A DNA stretch of 64,000 nucleotides from assembly GCA_011365055.1 (NCBI GenBank), contig RDOG01000009.1, positions 108,548 to 172,547 of the forward strand, written 5' to 3'. The position numbers and the translations under genes are program-made. This stretch comes from Promethearchaeota archaeon. Lineage in GTDB: Archaea > Asgardarchaeota > Lokiarchaeia > Helarchaeales > RDOG01. Shown here piece after piece: positions 8,073 through 17,435 of the stretch. The stretch's first letter is position 1. Each line of letters starts with the position of its first letter. Under the pieces are notes generated by a model, which worked only from the letters and a program-made list of their open reading frames with translations, was not told where the DNA came from and ran no database searches.

Positions 8073-9029
8073 CTAAACTGGAACTGTAACTTCTTCAATA
8101 ATTCTCGAAATGACTTTATCTACAGAAGTTCCGCCCAACTCAGCTTCGGGTTTTAATATTAAGCGATGGAATAAAGTATACCTTGCTAAATGTTTGATAT
8201 CATCTGGAGTCACGAAATCCCTACCTAGAATAGCTGCTCTTGCTTTACTTGCATTTAATAAAGCTAATGAAACTCTTGGACCTCCACCAATCAATATTTG
8301 AGGATCATTTCTTGTTTTAAAGACGATATCTCTTATAAATTTCATTAGATCTTCATCGATATGCACTTTTTTGACTGCTACTTGCATGGCTCTTATTTCT
8401 TCCGGTGATGTAATTTGTTGTAGTTCGTATTGGATTGATTGGTGTTTTCTTTCAATAATTTGTACTTCTTCCTTTTCAGACGGATAATCAACAATGAGTT
8501 TAAACAGAAATCGATCGGTTTGAGCTTCTGGCAGGGGATAAGTTCCTTCCATTTCTAATGGATTTTGAGTTGCCAATACCATAAAAGGTTTCTCTAATTT
8601 GTGAGTTACACCTTCAATAGTTACCGTTCTTTCTGCCATGCATTCTAATAGAGCAGACTGAGTTTTTGGCGGCGCTCTATTGATTTCATCTGCCAAAACT
8701 AAATTAGCGAATATTGGTCCCTTTCTCAACTCGAATTCTCTAGTTTTTGCGTTTAATACATTAGTTCCAACAATATCTGAAGGTAATAAATCGGGGGTAA
8801 ATTGGATCCTTTTAAAAGAACAACCTATTACACTAGCGAATGCGTTAGCCATGAAAGTTTTTGCAACACCAGGAACTCCTTCTAATAACACGTGTTCATT
8901 TATTAAAAGTGCGATGAAAATATTTTGTAATACTTCGCCTTTTCCAACAACTACTTTTCTGACCTCCGATATAACATTTTGAGTGATGTCCCTTATGTCT
9001 GAAAAAGACAATTCGTTTTCAATACTCAT
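8073..9029 (-). CDS. moxR: MoxR-type AAA+ ATPase
   Basis: 318 aa from the ATG at 9029, which has a GAGGT ribosome-binding site about 8 nt upstream; a longer frame to 9089 would overlap the gene before it. Walker A GVPGVAKT, Walker B LVLADEIN and the sensor region ATQNPLEMEGTYPLPEAQTDRF are canonical for MoxR. These ATPases work with vWA proteins to mature or activate other proteins. The DUF58 partner follows directly. All catalytic motifs look intact. Confidence 0.93.
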   Translation of the reverse strand: MSIENELSFSDIRDITQNVISEVRKVVVGKGEVLQNIFIALLINEHVLLEGVPGVAKTFMANAFASVIGCSFKRIQFTPDLLPSDIVGTNVLNAKTREFELRKGPIFANLVLADEINRAPPKTQSALLECMAERTVTIEGVTHKLEKPFMVLATQNPLEMEGTYPLPEAQTDRFLFKLIVDYPSEKEEVQIIERKHQSIQYELQQITSPEEIRAMQVAVKKVHIDEDLMKFIRDIVFKTRNDPQILIGGGPRVSLALLNASKARAAILGRDFVTPDDIKHLARYTLFHRLILKPEAELGGTSVDKVISRIIEEVTVPV

Positions 9030-9051
9030 TTTTTTTACCTCTATTTCATTT

Positions 9052-10440
9052 TTATTTTGTAACTGCGTCAGAAATCCAACGCATTTCATAATATAAATTT
9101 AAGAATTCATAATCTTCTTTTATTTTCTTTCTATTTTTTTCAATATCTTCAATTTTTTTAAGTCCATACTTAATTCTACTAATATTTTCGTTTGGTTTTA
9201 TCATCTTCACTTGATTTATTATATTATCAATATCATAGTTCTTTAATTCTAAAGCTTGAATTAAAGTACGTTTTAATCGCCTAGCTAATAGGCTAATTGC
9301 TTTGTTATATTCCCTCCGTTCCTTAAACCATTTCATTCGTTCACCATAAAGTGTCTTTCCCTTTCTTCTTAAAATTTTTGATTCTTTGGTGATTTTTGGT
9401 TTTTTAGGTTGAGGAATAAATCTTTTAAATGAATAATAAGTCAATAAAGGAGTAAGTGGAAGTGAAAATAGAAATGTATTATTAGCATTAACGAATGATA
9501 AAATAAAACCAAAGATATTTGGAAATAATTTCACTTGATGAACTTCATCAAACAAAATAGCACAATTTTCACCTGCAGTTAATGCTGTAATAATGTTATC
9601 TGCAAGTTTTGAATTGTCATATTCATCATATAATGTATTTGAAAAAATATCAGCATCTGTTATAATTACTACTTGATCGTTATAAATTGAAATTATCAAA
9701 GGAAATCCATTTGCTGGAGCTTCATCTTCTTCATCATCATGAATTCCATTACCATTTACATCAAAAAATGCAGTTGATGTCGTTTTTATAACATAATTAC
9801 TAGTGGAAACTCCCCCGAAAAAAAAGCCTTCATCTAAATATGTTGCACGACTCATTTTTATCATGGTGATTCCATTCATAAGACTGTGAGAAGTAAGGCA
9901 GGGTCCCCAAAGTCTTAATATATCTGAAGAATTTTCATAAAAATTACTGTCTGTTTCCATGACAATTCCATTTTTAAATTCCACGCCTAAATTCTGAGCT
10001 CCAGAATAAAGCAAGTACATCAAATCATGAACTAATAACAATTCATTCGCAGTACCAAAATCCATGCAAAGAAGCATTTTTCCCCCTTTTGAGAGAAATT
10101 CGACTAATGGAATTATCTCCATGGGATTATAGAGTTTTTTAGGTCCAACACTTATTAATACCATATTGCTTGTATTGAAATCCGTTTTATTAGGTGTTAA
10201 TTCGTTATAAGACGACATTATTGTAAAGATTTGATGATTACTAGATATTGAATTCCTAAATTTTGATAACCCTGTTGAGCTTTGATTGAAAATTGAATAC
10301 TCATTGGAGTCAGTGGCACCAATAAACGAAAAAGGAGCGAGAATTAGCGGCATTAGAGTTAATAAAAATATTATTAACAGAGCAATCGTGCCCATGCCTT
10401 CTTTTTTAAACTTCTTTGAAGTTTTTTCTCCTTTCGTCAT
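9052..10440 (-). CDS. membrane protein with GIFT/DUF4350-like domain
   Basis: 462 aa. A membrane segment at about residues 18-40 is followed by an extracytoplasmic domain with LVEFLSKGGKMLLCMD, the pattern of the GIFT/DUF4350 (class I glutamine-amidotransferase-like) fold. A DVNGNGIHDDEED stretch looks like an EF-hand/dockerin-type calcium loop. A second membrane segment lies near 305-335, then a cytoplasmic helical tail. DUF4350 proteins commonly sit beside MoxR and DUF58, as here. Family placement rests on pattern and context. Confidence 0.6.
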   Translation of the reverse strand: MTKGEKTSKKFKKEGMGTIALLIIFLLTLMPLILAPFSFIGATDSNEYSIFNQSSTGLSKFRNSISSNHQIFTIMSSYNELTPNKTDFNTSNMVLISVGPKKLYNPMEIIPLVEFLSKGGKMLLCMDFGTANELLLVHDLMYLLYSGAQNLGVEFKNGIVMETDSNFYENSSDILRLWGPCLTSHSLMNGITMIKMSRATYLDEGFFFGGVSTSNYVIKTTSTAFFDVNGNGIHDDEEDEAPANGFPLIISIYNDQVVIITDADIFSNTLYDEYDNSKLADNIITALTAGENCAILFDEVHQVKLFPNIFGFILSFVNANNTFLFSLPLTPLLTYYSFKRFIPQPKKPKITKESKILRRKGKTLYGERMKWFKERREYNKAISLLARRLKRTLIQALELKNYDIDNIINQVKMIKPNENISRIKYGLKKIEDIEKNRKKIKEDYEFLNLYYEMRWISDAVTK

Positions 10441-10468
10441 TTTAAAAAATCCTTAAGTTAATCTTTTT

Positions 10469-10828
10469 TTATTTTACTCGGGGTAAACTTTTCAAGTATT
10501 TACTTAAATTATCAAATAATTTACGTGCTTCGGTATACATTGCTTTGTTGATTGGATGATTACTATATCTTATCTCTTCATATAACGAAACAAATGGATA
10601 TATCAGACTTACATCTATCTTAATTTTTTTAACTAACTCCATTGCAAATTCTCTGTAGGTCTGGCTTTCAGGATGCCCTATACCGAGATTTTGATCAACT
10701 AAATCAACAAAAGCTTGAAAAAGATATACAACCATTTCCTTATATCGAGCACCTTCTTCAAGCAAACTAATATTTTTCTCAACTTTTTTCATATCGACTA
10801 TAAGAGCTTCTTTTTTACTTCTTTCCAT
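10469..10828 (-). CDS. DUF4129 domain protein
   Basis: 119 aa from the ATG at 10828, preceded by GGAG; an in-frame ATG at 10843 is the alternative. The protein is a stand-alone copy of the cytoplasmic helical domain that also ends its neighbour, the giant transglutaminase protein: both have RY(K/R)E, a TYREF(A/I) motif, and YEE(I/A)R(Y/W)SNHPI. DUF4129 typically forms the C-terminus of membrane transglutaminases. The duplication beside the full-length copy suggests a soluble adaptor in the same complex. Confidence 0.75.
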   Translation of the reverse strand: MERSKKEALIVDMKKVEKNISLLEEGARYKEMVVYLFQAFVDLVDQNLGIGHPESQTYREFAMELVKKIKIDVSLIYPFVSLYEEIRYSNHPINKAMYTEARKLFDNLSKYLKSLPRVK

Positions 10829-10891
10829 TTTCTTTTTCTCCATTTTTTTGCTTTTTTATTTTTAACGAGTAAACATTTCTTAATGATACAA

Positions 10892-13800
10892 TTAGGATGT
10901 AATCTTTTGTTCTACTTCTGTAGGAATCGGGGATAGAGGAGATGCAGGCTCAATTTTTTCTTCTTTTTTAGCCACATAATCCTCAGGAGTCAAGCCTACA
11001 ATCTGCTTAAACAATTTATTATAATAATCTTCAGATTCTTTAAACATTTCAAATGTAATTGGATGGTTTGACCATCTTGCTTCTTCATATATTCCAACAA
11101 AAGGTAAAAATAATTTGGGAGAAATATAAGTTCTAACATTTTTTATTAAATCGTTAATAAATTCTCTATAAGTCTCTCCAGGTCCAGGAGATCGTTTTAA
11201 ATAACCTTTTATTAGATATAATAGATTTTCAAAATTATATATTATAGCTTCTCTATATCTTTGTCCATCTAGGAGCAAATCTAATTTATTTTTTATTCTT
11301 TTAACATCGACTTCCTTCGCCTTTTTCTCTTTCTGAATTGATAGAACTTTCCTCACTGCAACTACTCCTAGAACTGAGCAAATTGCAACTATTAGTATAA
11401 TTATTAAAGGAATAGGATCAAATGGTGGAGCGGGTCTGGTTCCTAAATTTAAAACTGTAATTATCGTTGAATTACCCCTGAAAATTCCTGATTGATCATA
11501 GAATTCAACAAAGAATGACTGATTTAATCCTGTTGCTGGGATCACAAATCCATAAGTAAATAATCCAGAGTCAGTTGTAGCTTCAGAAATGCCAGATATT
11601 CCAATAGGATTGATTAACAAAACATCAACTCTCCTACCTATTATGGGGTTTGTACCATCGGAAAAATTTCCAGAGAAAGCGACCGAATCACCAATGTATC
11701 CACTTGGAGGAGTATTCAGAGTCAAAATTACTTGATTAAAAACATAAATTGAAACGGTATAGAAAGTTGAATCATTATATTCACCAATTGGATTGTATTT
11801 AATTGTTAATTCATTTAATTCTAAAGGAAGAACTGAAGTATTAAATGATAAGGAATAAGATCCATCAACAATTGTATTTTGGGAAACTAAAAGACCTGAA
11901 GATCCATATATTGATACGTTTAATGATGAAAGAGGAAATAAAGGATTTGTTTGAAAGAGATCGCCTCTAATTCTCACCATTTCCCCTTGATAATAATATA
12001 AAATATTAGACCCTACATTTTGATAAGCTAACGAATGAATATCGGGGTTTTGAATTTCAGAGCTAGAAAATGAAGGAGTATGATTTACTTTTATATTATT
12101 TTGAACATTTATTTTCATGCTTATGTTAACATTACCAATTAACATAGCACTAATATTATGCAAGCCCAGACTTTCTATTTGCGATAGAATAATTGGAGAA
12201 GGATTGAAATTACCATTTGAAGTCGTAAATAACGTTTGTACTTCTTGAGTTTCATCTACAAAGATGCTTATTTTTCTATATTCGATTCCATTCGGAAATG
12301 CAACTGAAATAACTCGTCCTTGGAGTGTGGCTGTATCCCCTATTTTCATAGAGACTTGATTATTAACAACATCTATTCCATTAACGGTTAAACTTATTGA
12401 AATATCTGCTGAGTTATTAGAAAATACTTTAATTCCTTTTAAAGTTGAAGTTGGATTTACGTATGGTTGACCTGCATATGATGCATTAATATCACATTCT
12501 CCTGTAATAGCATTATTTGGCGTTACGAATGTACCACTAAACCAACCATTTGCTCCTATACTGCAAGTTCCGATATGAGTTGATTCTAAATATATATCAA
12601 TATCAACGCTTCCAAATTGAGAAGAGTCCCAAGGTCCATAAGGAGAAAAAGGATCAAATGCTAAATAAAGTTGCCCTTTTACGTATATATTTTCTCCTCG
12701 TTGAATGAATAAATTGTCAGGATCACTCGAATTCAAATTTTTCAATTCTAGGTTTTGAATTAAGGTAAATGCATTAACGTTAAAAGATATATTGGATGAA
12801 TTTTTTGGAATTGCACCTAAAAAAATAACTGAGCAATTATAGGTACCCCAAGGATGGATAGAATTGTTTGTATAGGAGTAGAAACCTATTTCATTTGTCA
12901 TTCCTCCATCTTGGATTGGCAAGAGGCTTTGGTTAAAGTCAATAAAGACCCTTCTTCGTTTAATTACATTCCCAAAATCATCTGTAACAATTCCAGAAAC
13001 CGTAATGAGAGAGTTCATATGCACATTCACCGTGGGATTTACGTTAATAGTCAAAGATGCATTATGAAAAATGTAAACTGTAATATTTGTAGAACAATTG
13101 CCATAATAATCAGTACCTTCAAACTCGATTTTAATTTCTGAAGCATTTAATGGAGAATTTAGCGGTATTACATATTGAAAATTAAATTCACCATTAAAAT
13201 CTGTGAGATCTGAACCGATAAGACTATCAAGATAAAAAAATACCTCTCTACCTGAACCTAAATGTTGATTAAAAACGTCCATTAAGGTTCCCCTAATCTC
13301 TAATTGCTCCTGCCTTTGAACGTATACTAATGAAGAGGGATTATAGAGACCATTATTTACATAAATGCTAGTTGCAGGTATCTTAGTGTCTGTTTTTAAA
13401 TTAATGTACTTTAATTCTTCATATTCAATCTTTATAGGATAATTTATAAAATCGGAAGAATTAATACTAATGTTATAGACACCAGCCATGAATCCAGGTG
13501 GAACAATTAATGAAGCAGTAAAATTTCCTTCATATCCTGGAATGGAATTTGTAATAAATGTTTGGCTTGTAATTGATGTTCCATTTAACGTTAGATATAT
13601 TTCTAATCCTGCAATTCCTTCACCCGTATTATTATCCAAAATATAACCACTAACGTTTAATAATGTTTGATCTATTGTCACATTTTGGGGAGTCGCAGAG
13701 GAAATATTTACGTTAACCGGAGTCATTGGAATGGGATCTGTTGTTCCATTACAACTTAAGAGATAGGGATTGCTACTGGAAAATATTACATACATATCCA

Positions 13801-16800
13801 CGTTATTTGAATCATGATCCTCAGGAACTGTATGATTTAAGAAGAAGCTACCGTCACTTTGAGTTATATTAGAAGCCACATAATAAAAACCAGTTGAATT
13901 ATCCCATCCAAACCATACAGTTTCTGATGGAATTGGTAAACCGTTGTCATAATATAAGTTTCCAGTGTATATCGTGTTATCACCTTTAATTATTTTAAAA
14001 CTCGGTGATCCTTGCACGTAGATGTGAAGGTTATCCATATTAGATCCATTTACAATTGAAACGTTTGTTATTCCAGCAATTTCTTGACTAACACTTTCTG
14101 CTTCAACAAGATTTACTCTAGCTGGAAGTATTATACTATTATTATAAGGATAAAGATATATTTTATTAACGGTGCCATTAAAATATGCTGTAATATTATA
14201 ATCTCCGTGAGAATGAGTCAAAGGAACAATACAGGTATCAATATAATTACCATTTGAATCTGTTATCGTTTCATTTGGCATGAATGTTTCAGATGTATTT
14301 ACTTTGACATAAACACCATTAATTTGTTTATTTGTGCTTTTATCTAATAATTGACCTTGAACCATAAATTGTTCAGAAGCTCTTGTTATGTTCTTAGGAT
14401 TTACATAATTAACTGTTATGTTAGTAGGACCATCAATTGAAACGATTGTAAAATTTAATAATTGAGAATAACTAGCAACTATCTCATAAACGCCAATCGA
14501 ATAACTCTGGTTAAAATGCAAATTTGCATTAGCATAACCTGTTGAATTTATAGGTATATCTTGCGCAAAATAATAGTCCAGACAAGCTTCATAAAAATCA
14601 ATATTGATATTACTTCCACCCAAGGTTTGATTAACCCTGTTAATAGAGTCATAAATCACATGAGTATTGTTATTTTTATAAATGCATATAATAAATTCTA
14701 TTGTATCTCCTTTAGATACAAATCCTTCAATCCCTGATACATTTCGTTCAATGAACATATCATAATGAGAAGTTTCCATTTGAGAATCAAGAACTCTTGG
14801 AGCAAACCAGCTGGAATTTACAGCATCCCACATATTCATTGGAAATGGAGTAGGATCAAATTGAATCCAATATCCATTCCCTTGATTTACGGGTGTAGAT
14901 GGAACCCAAACTTCAACCCAATAGTGTTGATTGGTTATTCGTCTAGAAAAGCCATTTTCATCATAACCTACTCCACCCCAGACTAATCTTGAAGAGATAT
15001 TTAAGTATCTTAAAAACATTGTTAATGCTGTTGCAAAATCTCCTGATGTACCCATCTTCGTATTTAGAAATGTTAAAATATTATAATCAGCTTTTCCGAT
15101 TAATGGCGTGAAAGCATAATTTGTTTTTAAATATTCGATTAAATTTAACGTTGTGTTATAAACATCATCTAATTTATAATCATCCAAGTTGAGAGCGTCT
15201 AATAATGGCTTAACAGTTGAAGGAATTTGTTTATAATCGATCATCGTTGTTGGCATACCCGTATTACTCAATGTTGGATCATTGGGAACTTTGGATTTTA
15301 TCAAACTAGAATCGATCGAATCGCAGGTAATATTATATGAAAAAGAGAAGATATATGGACTTAATATGTTTAAAAAGGTCATATTTAGAATAGCTCCCCC
15401 GTAGCTATTGGAAAGAATGTAATTAAATACATATTTTGATGGATCGGAATGAATGATCAAAGAATTTTGAATTATTCTTGGAATTCCCCTTGAAGAGTTA
15501 AAATTTGCGAGCGTTATTAATGGGATTGATAACGCACCATTTTGTGTAACGTTTATTTCCATCGAGACATTATAGAGGAGATCTCCAGGTGTATATGATG
15601 TAAAATTTAATTCAGCAGCTGGGAAAATAGTTCCATTCGATTGTGTCCAAGTAATTCCATCATAATAATCAAATGCAGTAATTTTATAATATCTATTAGG
15701 ATCTGAAGAAGAAACGGTAACATTATAACTTGAATCGCCATATGGGTCGGTTCCAATAGCCCATATACCTTCACCGCCACCGATACCACCAGTTCCATTA
15801 CCTGATCCACCTATACCCTCCCCAAAACCACCCTCACCGCCACTAAATACATCTTCACCAGTGGGCATTTCTTCTCCCACATCAGGATTTTCTGGAATAA
15901 GTTGACCAAAAGATTCAGATATTCCTGTGGGATCAAATACATACCAAATCCCAGCGGAAGAAGATATAGGAAGATACACTTCACTCCAGGCATGTCTTTG
16001 TACTGCATAAACCGTTTCAACATTCGTACTTATATCTCTAGTATATTCATACACTTGAAATCCTTCTACATAACGAGCAGGAACGCCCATTAATCGTAAT
16101 AACATTACGTGTGCTTTTGCATAATCCATGCATATTCCTTCACCATCAATAGAATCGTCTGTTCGAATATATTCTCTTCCATTTACTATGATAGGATCCC
16201 CTCCTCGTTCGAAAAGAAAATTATAAGTAGCATCTTGATCGGAGGGGAGAGTAAAAAGTTCAGGATAGCGATAATACATGTAACTATAATTGTAATTTTT
16301 TTGTAGCCAATTTTCAACATAAACAGCTTTTTTATAAATTGAGCCATTTTCCGCGTTAATTTCTGCTTCTAAATCATCAGCTAGCTGTTCAACTTTTGAC
16401 CAATTAAACATTGGACTTGAGGGGATTTGCGTATATCTGGTTAGAATAGCAGAGGAGATGCCTGTAGAATTAGTCGACTGCACGTTTGCATAATCTCCAA
16501 GGGTTTTAATTTCATATTCTATTGTTATATTTACCTCAACATCGTAATTTGGATCAAGAGGACCGCATGTTATTTGGAAGGATCCATAATCGTCTTTTTC
16601 TACAATTTCATAATAATCTGCACCGAGAGGATGAGAATCGTTGTACGTGGTGGTGATGTCAGATATGCCATATATACCATCCTCCAGGTCATAATGAGGA
16701 ACGATAATTTGATAGGTTTCTTTTTGAAATTTTAAGGTTGAGAAAGTTAAAGTCTTAGATCTATTATTTCCTAACCCATTTCCAAGAGGGACAAAGCCTA

Positions 16801-17239
16801 CATTTACAAAGGTTGAATTATACTTTCCCCAATCATCCGTACCATCATAAATATCATAAATTTCGCCACGCCATTTATGTGGGTTATTTAAAGGTGATGC
16901 CGTAAATATTTTTGTATTCATTAAAAAATCTATCAACCCGTTTAAATCTAAATTTTCCGGAAGATTATCAAACAAATCCATCCAATCATATAACCAAGGA
17001 GGGATTTCAAATTCATCTGGATCAAAATCAAAATCAATACTTCCTTCCGGGAAATCTTCAAATCTAAATGTAGGATCATTCATGTTCAAAAAAAACGAGA
17101 ATGGTAATATAGAAAAGATGATCAAGGCTGAAAAAACTAAACTAAACAATAAAATAAACGTTAAAAATGGATGACGGACGTATCTTTTTTCTGATTTTCG
17201 TCGAGATTCTGCTGTGCGCGTATCTGATCGTGAGGACAT
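10892..17239 (-). CDS. giant transglutaminase-like surface protein
   Basis: 2115 aa from the ATG at 17239 (a TTG at 17254 is possible). Order: N-terminal membrane segment (about 25-50); a transglutaminase-like domain with catalytic Cys370 in GICMDYA, then RHAWSEV and FDPT; a Gly-rich linker; and a second transglutaminase-like domain whose Cys is replaced by Ser732 (GTSGDFATAL) but keeps QHYWVEV and FDPTP. About ten Ig/CNA-B-like beta domains with many Asn-X-Ser/Thr sites follow, then a membrane segment (about 1940-1965) and a cytoplasmic DUF4129 domain. It probably acts outside the membrane in protein crosslinking or hydrolysis. First gene of the MoxR cluster. Confidence 0.85.
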   Translation of the reverse strand: MSSRSDTRTAESRRKSEKRYVRHPFLTFILLFSLVFSALIIFSILPFSFFLNMNDPTFRFEDFPEGSIDFDFDPDEFEIPPWLYDWMDLFDNLPENLDLNGLIDFLMNTKIFTASPLNNPHKWRGEIYDIYDGTDDWGKYNSTFVNVGFVPLGNGLGNNRSKTLTFSTLKFQKETYQIIVPHYDLEDGIYGISDITTTYNDSHPLGADYYEIVEKDDYGSFQITCGPLDPNYDVEVNITIEYEIKTLGDYANVQSTNSTGISSAILTRYTQIPSSPMFNWSKVEQLADDLEAEINAENGSIYKKAVYVENWLQKNYNYSYMYYRYPELFTLPSDQDATYNFLFERGGDPIIVNGREYIRTDDSIDGEGICMDYAKAHVMLLRLMGVPARYVEGFQVYEYTRDISTNVETVYAVQRHAWSEVYLPISSSAGIWYVFDPTGISESFGQLIPENPDVGEEMPTGEDVFSGGEGGFGEGIGGSGNGTGGIGGGEGIWAIGTDPYGDSSYNVTVSSSDPNRYYKITAFDYYDGITWTQSNGTIFPAAELNFTSYTPGDLLYNVSMEINVTQNGALSIPLITLANFNSSRGIPRIIQNSLIIHSDPSKYVFNYILSNSYGGAILNMTFLNILSPYIFSFSYNITCDSIDSSLIKSKVPNDPTLSNTGMPTTMIDYKQIPSTVKPLLDALNLDDYKLDDVYNTTLNLIEYLKTNYAFTPLIGKADYNILTFLNTKMGTSGDFATALTMFLRYLNISSRLVWGGVGYDENGFSRRITNQHYWVEVWVPSTPVNQGNGYWIQFDPTPFPMNMWDAVNSSWFAPRVLDSQMETSHYDMFIERNVSGIEGFVSKGDTIEFIICIYKNNNTHVIYDSINRVNQTLGGSNINIDFYEACLDYYFAQDIPINSTGYANANLHFNQSYSIGVYEIVASYSQLLNFTIVSIDGPTNITVNYVNPKNITRASEQFMVQGQLLDKSTNKQINGVYVKVNTSETFMPNETITDSNGNYIDTCIVPLTHSHGDYNITAYFNGTVNKIYLYPYNNSIILPARVNLVEAESVSQEIAGITNVSIVNGSNMDNLHIYVQGSPSFKIIKGDNTIYTGNLYYDNGLPIPSETVWFGWDNSTGFYYVASNITQSDGSFFLNHTVPEDHDSNNVDMYVIFSSSNPYLLSCNGTTDPIPMTPVNVNISSATPQNVTIDQTLLNVSGYILDNNTGEGIAGLEIYLTLNGTSITSQTFITNSIPGYEGNFTASLIVPPGFMAGVYNISINSSDFINYPIKIEYEELKYINLKTDTKIPATSIYVNNGLYNPSSLVYVQRQEQLEIRGTLMDVFNQHLGSGREVFFYLDSLIGSDLTDFNGEFNFQYVIPLNSPLNASEIKIEFEGTDYYGNCSTNITVYIFHNASLTINVNPTVNVHMNSLITVSGIVTDDFGNVIKRRRVFIDFNQSLLPIQDGGMTNEIGFYSYTNNSIHPWGTYNCSVIFLGAIPKNSSNISFNVNAFTLIQNLELKNLNSSDPDNLFIQRGENIYVKGQLYLAFDPFSPYGPWDSSQFGSVDIDIYLESTHIGTCSIGANGWFSGTFVTPNNAITGECDINASYAGQPYVNPTSTLKGIKVFSNNSADISISLTVNGIDVVNNQVSMKIGDTATLQGRVISVAFPNGIEYRKISIFVDETQEVQTLFTTSNGNFNPSPIILSQIESLGLHNISAMLIGNVNISMKINVQNNIKVNHTPSFSSSEIQNPDIHSLAYQNVGSNILYYYQGEMVRIRGDLFQTNPLFPLSSLNVSIYGSSGLLVSQNTIVDGSYSLSFNTSVLPLELNELTIKYNPIGEYNDSTFYTVSIYVFNQVILTLNTPPSGYIGDSVAFSGNFSDGTNPIIGRRVDVLLINPIGISGISEATTDSGLFTYGFVIPATGLNQSFFVEFYDQSGIFRGNSTIITVLNLGTRPAPPFDPIPLIIILIVAICSVLGVVAVRKVLSIQKEKKAKEVDVKRIKNKLDLLLDGQRYREAIIYNFENLLYLIKGYLKRSPGPGETYREFINDLIKNVRTYISPKLFLPFVGIYEEARWSNHPITFEMFKESEDYYNKLFKQIVGLTPEDYVAKKEEKIEPASPLSPIPTEVEQKITS

Positions 17240-17435
17240 AAAGATACATCTCAAGAGATAATTAAAGTAGAAAGATTTTGTTGTAAAATATTATAATTAT
17301 TAGCTTCTTTTAAATAAATAGCTTGTGTAAATTTCGAAGATTTCTTATTTTTTATTGAACATGGCATTATTAATTTTGATCCAAGGTGAGTTGAGAAACT
17401 ATACGTCATAAATCACCTAAAAAAAATGAAAATTT

